Of a stretch of 5,235 bases of DNA, positions 4,863-5,235 are shown piece after piece. Position 1 is the stretch's first letter; each line of letters opens with the position of its first letter. The position numbers and the translations under genes are program-made. The DNA comes from an uncultured Mucispirillum sp. (GTDB lineage Bacteria; Chrysiogenota; Deferribacteres; Deferribacterales; Mucispirillaceae): the NCBI GenBank assembly GCA_945929285.1, contig CAMEOC010000102.1:1-5235 (forward strand), read 5' to 3'. Below the pieces are notes generated by a model that did no database searches, was not told the origin of the DNA, and worked only from the letters and a program-made list of their open reading frames with translations.

Positions 4863-5235
4863 GTGTTTAAAAATATTAGAAAATTAGAAGATGGTTCATT
4901 TATTATAGAAAAAAATGGTTATGATTATCATGTATATAATGGTGGTGATTATTTAGAAGAGTATAATCAACTTACTCAATATATTGCGGAAAACCCAAAT
5001 GCTGTTACGGATTATAAAGTAGATAAGTATAAACCTAGTAAAGAAGAACTTGCAGAAGAAGTGCGAGCAAAAAGGGATTACTTGTTAACACAGGCTGATA
5101 TTTTACTTATAAAATATCAAGAGCAGGTAGAGCTGGGTGTTATTAATGCTGATGATGATTATCGTTTGTCTTTGCTTCAGTATAAAGAAAATTTAAGAAA
5201 TGTGCCAGAGCAGGAAGGTTTTCCTGAAAATGTAT
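4863..5235 (+). CDS. Tail fibre assembly protein / phage tail assembly chaperone (P2 G-like), 3' end missing
   Basis: An open frame begins at GTG 4863 and runs 124 codons to the window edge without a stop. GAGG at 4854-4857, overlapping the fibre stop, is five bases upstream and fixes the start. The N-terminal part (FKNIRKLEDGSFIIEKNGYDYHVYNGGDYLEEYNQ) is not distinctive. Residues 68-121 resemble tail assembly chaperones: VRAKRDYLLTQADILL, then an acidic linker, then LQYKENLRNVPEQEGFPENV, a variant of the familiar YR..LRD.P.Q.GFP.(V)WP ending. Such proteins are encoded right after fibre genes and help the fibre trimer form; they often co-vary with the fibre tip. The expected terminal W-P would be just past the window. 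Position and motif agree; the exact subfamily is uncertain, so no symbol is given. Confidence 0.75.
   Translation, partial: MFKNIRKLEDGSFIIEKNGYDYHVYNGGDYLEEYNQLTQYIAENPNAVTDYKVDKYKPSKEELAEEVRAKRDYLLTQADILLIKYQEQVELGVINADDDYRLSLLQYKENLRNVPEQEGFPENV

Noticed and set aside
1..5235. tRNA, rRNA, CRISPR array or insertion sequence
   Set aside because: No cloverleaf, regularly spaced repeats, transposase or IS ends were seen; the window is fully accounted for by tail genes and two structured gaps.

Overview
This window is part of the tail region of a contractile-tailed (P2/Mu-type myovirus) prophage or phage, or of a tail-derived particle. All genes are on the + strand. The order is tail terminator U (5'-truncated), hub protein D, baseplate wedge proteins I, W and J, a tail fibre (H-like), and a tail fibre assembly/chaperone protein (G-like, 3'-truncated). 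The assignments rest on recognisable motifs in the translations; no database search was run. The DNA is AT-rich (roughly one third G+C) with strong GGAG/GAGG/AAGGA ribosome binding sites. That suggests a low-GC, probably Gram-negative, bacterial host, because the module is of P2/Mu type. Deferribacterota or Campylobacterota would fit, but this is a guess and the sequence does not name the host.

Layout: 2-259 is the end of U. Positions 260-415 are non-coding and packed with four inverted repeats. The first three carry GGA in their loops, and the third contains a perfect match to the published in vitro consensus for CsrA/RsmA binding. Positions 416-1405 (D), 1409-2071 (I), 2064-2339 (W) and 2344-3450 (J) form a tight run with gaps of 3-4 nt or an 8-nt overlap, each with its own Shine-Dalgarno sequence, so they are probably co-transcribed and translationally coupled. 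Positions 3451-3610 form a second structured gap with three hairpins, the last resembling a terminator. Positions 3611-4855 encode the fibre. Positions 4863-5235 encode the start of the chaperone, which continues past the window.

How the genes work together: U caps the tail tube and joins tail to head. D is the hub under the tube. W, J and I build the baseplate wedges, with I linking the wedge to the fibre. The fibre carries a conserved attachment end and a variable receptor-binding tip, and the last gene probably helps that fibre fold or assemble. Two expected genes are absent from their usual places: the spike V, and the LysM-like X that often lies between U and D. I also precedes W and J, whereas P2 and Mu have W-J-I.

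The most interesting non-genic signal is the GGA-hairpin array at 269-358, just upstream of D. Next are the abrupt base-composition change inside the fibre gene and the structured gap between J and the fibre.
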